This document shows positions 62,425 to 64,000 of a DNA stretch of 64,000 nucleotides, piece by piece; the stretch's first letter is position 1, and the number at the start of each line of letters is the position of its first letter. The notes below the pieces were generated by a model. It was given only the letters and a program-made list of their open reading frames with translations, had not been told where the DNA came from and did no database searches. Position numbers and translations under genes: made by a program. Source of the DNA: Pseudomonas orientalis (lineage in GTDB: Bacteria > Pseudomonadota > Gammaproteobacteria > Pseudomonadales > Pseudomonadaceae); NCBI RefSeq assembly GCF_022807995.1, contig NZ_CP094351.1, forward strand, positions 1,519,001 through 1,583,000. Direction: 5' to 3'.

Positions 62425-63366
62425 TCAACGCTGGATCTCGCGATCGCGATCCAGCGCGTAGGGCAGGTCAAGCAACTGCAGGCCCGGGCCTTCCAGGCTG
62501 CCCAGGCGGATGTCGCCATTGTCGGCAGCTTCGGCTTGCAGCACGGCGAGAAGTTCAATTGACTGGCCAGCGTTTGCCGCGACCACCACTTCGCCGATCG
62601 AACTGTTATGGCTGGGGGCAAACAGTAAGGTGCCTGGCTCGGGCAATTGGGCCGCAACCAGGCTCAGGCGGTACAGGCGGCGCTTGAGTTTGCCCAGGTA
62701 CTGCATGCGCGCGACGATTTCCTGGCCGGTGTAACAGCCCTTCTTGAAGCTGACCCCGCCCACGGCTTGCAGGTTGAGCATCTGCGGGATGAACAGTTCG
62801 CGGGTCTGCGGCATCACCTGGCCGATACCGGCGCGAATCTGGCCCAGCAGCCATTCGTTCAGCTCGGCTTGCGGCAGAATGGCCGCCAATTGGCTGAGCA
62901 GGCTCTCGCTGTGTTCGGCGGGTGCCCAGAGTTCAGCGCGGCCCGGCGATACGCGGATGGCGATGAGTGCCTCGGTACGCACCACGCTGTCCGTCTCGAC
63001 CGATAAGGCCAAGCCAAGGGCGGATAAGGCCTGATCGGCGTTCGCCAGGCCGAAACGCACCCAGGCGGCGCTTTCATCGGTAAGTTTGGATTTGGAGAAC
63101 ACCGCGTATTTCTTCAGGTCCGCCAGCTGCGGCTCGAGCAGTTCGCTGGCCATCGCCAGGAGCACGCCGTCACCTTGTAACAGGATGCGAAAACTGGACT
63201 GCATCCGGCCTTTTTGCGTGCAGCGCGCGCCCAGGCTGGCCTGGGTGTCACTCAGGTAGTTGAGGTTGCAGGTCAGTTGACCCTGCAGGAACTTGGCAGC
63301 GTCAGCACCGCGGACGGCAAGAACGCCTTCGTGGGTCAGGGGACAGAAGAAAGCAGAGTCGGCCAT
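62425..63366 (-). CDS. ygfZ: Folate-binding protein YgfZ
   Basis: A 313-residue YgfZ/GcvT-like protein with the signature KKGCYTGQEIVARMQYLGKLKRRLYRL. It binds tetrahydrofolate and helps build or repair iron-sulphur enzymes, including MiaB. Divergent to sdhE, a common arrangement in Pseudomonas. Start codon at 63366. Confidence 0.92.
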   Translation of the reverse strand: MADSAFFCPLTHEGVLAVRGADAAKFLQGQLTCNLNYLSDTQASLGARCTQKGRMQSSFRILLQGDGVLLAMASELLEPQLADLKKYAVFSKSKLTDESAAWVRFGLANADQALSALGLALSVETDSVVRTEALIAIRVSPGRAELWAPAEHSESLLSQLAAILPQAELNEWLLGQIRAGIGQVMPQTRELFIPQMLNLQAVGGVSFKKGCYTGQEIVARMQYLGKLKRRLYRLSLVAAQLPEPGTLLFAPSHNSSIGEVVVAANAGQSIELLAVLQAEAADNGDIRLGSLEGPGLQLLDLPYALDRDREIQR

Positions 63367-63508
63367 GGGTCATCGCAGGTCAAAAAGAGTCATGGGTGCA
63401 TCATAGAGGGGCGCCCGGCAAATGCATAGTTTCCATGGGGCGCGACCAAAGCCGACTGGTCCGGCGGCGTCGGGCCTGTATACTTGCACTCTATTTGAGG
63501 AGCGCTCC

Positions 63509-63763
63509 ATGGTCGAAGATGTAGAAATCAATCGCCTCTACTGGCACAGCCGTCGCGGCATGCTGGAATTGGATGTGTTGCTGGTGCCATTCACCAAAGA
63601 AGTCTACGCAACGCTCAACCAGGTAGACCGCGACCTTTACGTGCGACTGCTGGAATGCGAAGACCAGGACATGTTCGGCTGGTTCATGGAGCGCGCCGAA
63701 TCGCAAGACCCGGAGCTGCAGCGCATGGTTCGGATGATCCTGGATCGTGTCCAGCCCAAATAA
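63509..63763 (+). CDS. sdhE: Succinate dehydrogenase assembly factor (FAD)
   Basis: An 84-residue SdhE/Ygf[19 protein letters not shown] with the RGxxE motif needed for flavinylation, and [14 protein letters not shown]. It helps attach FAD to SdhA. TGAGGAG precedes the start. Its end overlaps the ygfX start by 17 bases. Confidence 0.92.
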   Translation: MVEDVEINRLYWHSRRGMLELDVLLVPFTKEVYATLNQVDRDLYVRLLECEDQDMFGWFMERAESQDPELQRMVRMILDRVQPK

Positions 63764-64000
63764 CCGTTTCGAGTGCCGCTGGCAGGCCTCACGGCTGTTG
63801 CTGGCGGCCTATCTGGCCGCCCAGCTGTTCGCGCTGGGTGCCTGCCTGATTGTCGACCTGCCTTTTGCATCCCTTGGCCTGCTGGTGTGCCTGGCCCATG
63901 CCGCGTGGGTGTTGCCGCGGCAGGTCCTGCTGACCCATCGTTCGTCGGTTCGTGGCTTGCGCCGCGATGACGATGGCTGGCAATTGTTCAGTGCCGAGCG
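63747..64000 (+). CDS. ygfX: YgfX-family membrane protein, truncated by the window end
   Basis: The first 84 codons, with GTG as start. The sequence ([59 protein letters not shown]) is the N-terminal two-span part of YgfX, the usual partner of SdhE. It runs off the right edge. The proposed CptA toxin role of this family is disputed. Confidence 0.8.
   Translation, partial: MSSPNNRFECRWQASRLLLAAYLAAQLFALGACLIVDLPFASLGLLVCLAHAAWVLPRQVLLTHRSSVRGLRRDDDGWQLFSAE

Overview
The window is a piece of chromosome from a Pseudomonas of the P. fluorescens group. The evidence is a high-GC genome with dense genes, an Emh/Ttg-type efflux operon with its TetR repressor, PhaG, olsBA, XenB, a TctCBA/TctDE citrate locus, and many copies of two REPIN (REP doublet) families in the spacers. 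Almost all genes are ordinary pseudomonad core or shell genes. Coordinates are given after checking start codons against ribosome binding sites and signal peptides.

Layout. 0-7 kb: the start of an OprD-type porin, then the emhCBA efflux operon and its divergent repressor. 7-15 kb: XenB with an ArsR regulator and a relic of a lost MFS gene, AcpH, the ornithine-lipid pair olsBA, a serine hydrolase, and an orphan PAAR effector with a membrane-protein partner. 15-23 kb: YceI, cardiolipin synthase, BglX, a LemA/TPM cluster and a methyltransferase. 23-28 kb: an ECF sigma / anti-sigma / TonB receptor iron (probably haem) system under a Fur box. 28-44 kb: a SIR2-like DUF4917 gene, an iron alcohol dehydrogenase beside a consensus Anr box, a ParE/RHH toxin-antitoxin pair, small transport and repair genes, tRNA-Gly(CCC), PhaG, RsuA, an MCP, an enoyl-CoA hydratase-family protein and Ung.

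The accessory part is 41.8-55.1 kb. Three large paralogous beta-rich repeat proteins without signal peptides (44496-46439, 46727-48754 and 51845-54991 on the minus strand) surround a classical autotransporter and a small lipoprotein with a peritrophin-A/CBM14-like cysteine pattern. A 16-bp palindrome close to CTGTCAnnnnTGACAG, which resembles a lux/las box, lies 60-105 bp upstream of all three repeat proteins, of the lipoprotein and of a small secreted protein at 41926. This is the best candidate for an undescribed co-regulated system. Its function cannot be read from the sequence.

55-64 kb: an AbrB-type permease joined to the tctCBA tricarboxylate transporter, the divergent tctDE two-component system, an HDOD protein, YgfZ, SdhE and the start of YgfX. 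The window cuts the porin at the left and ygfX at the right.
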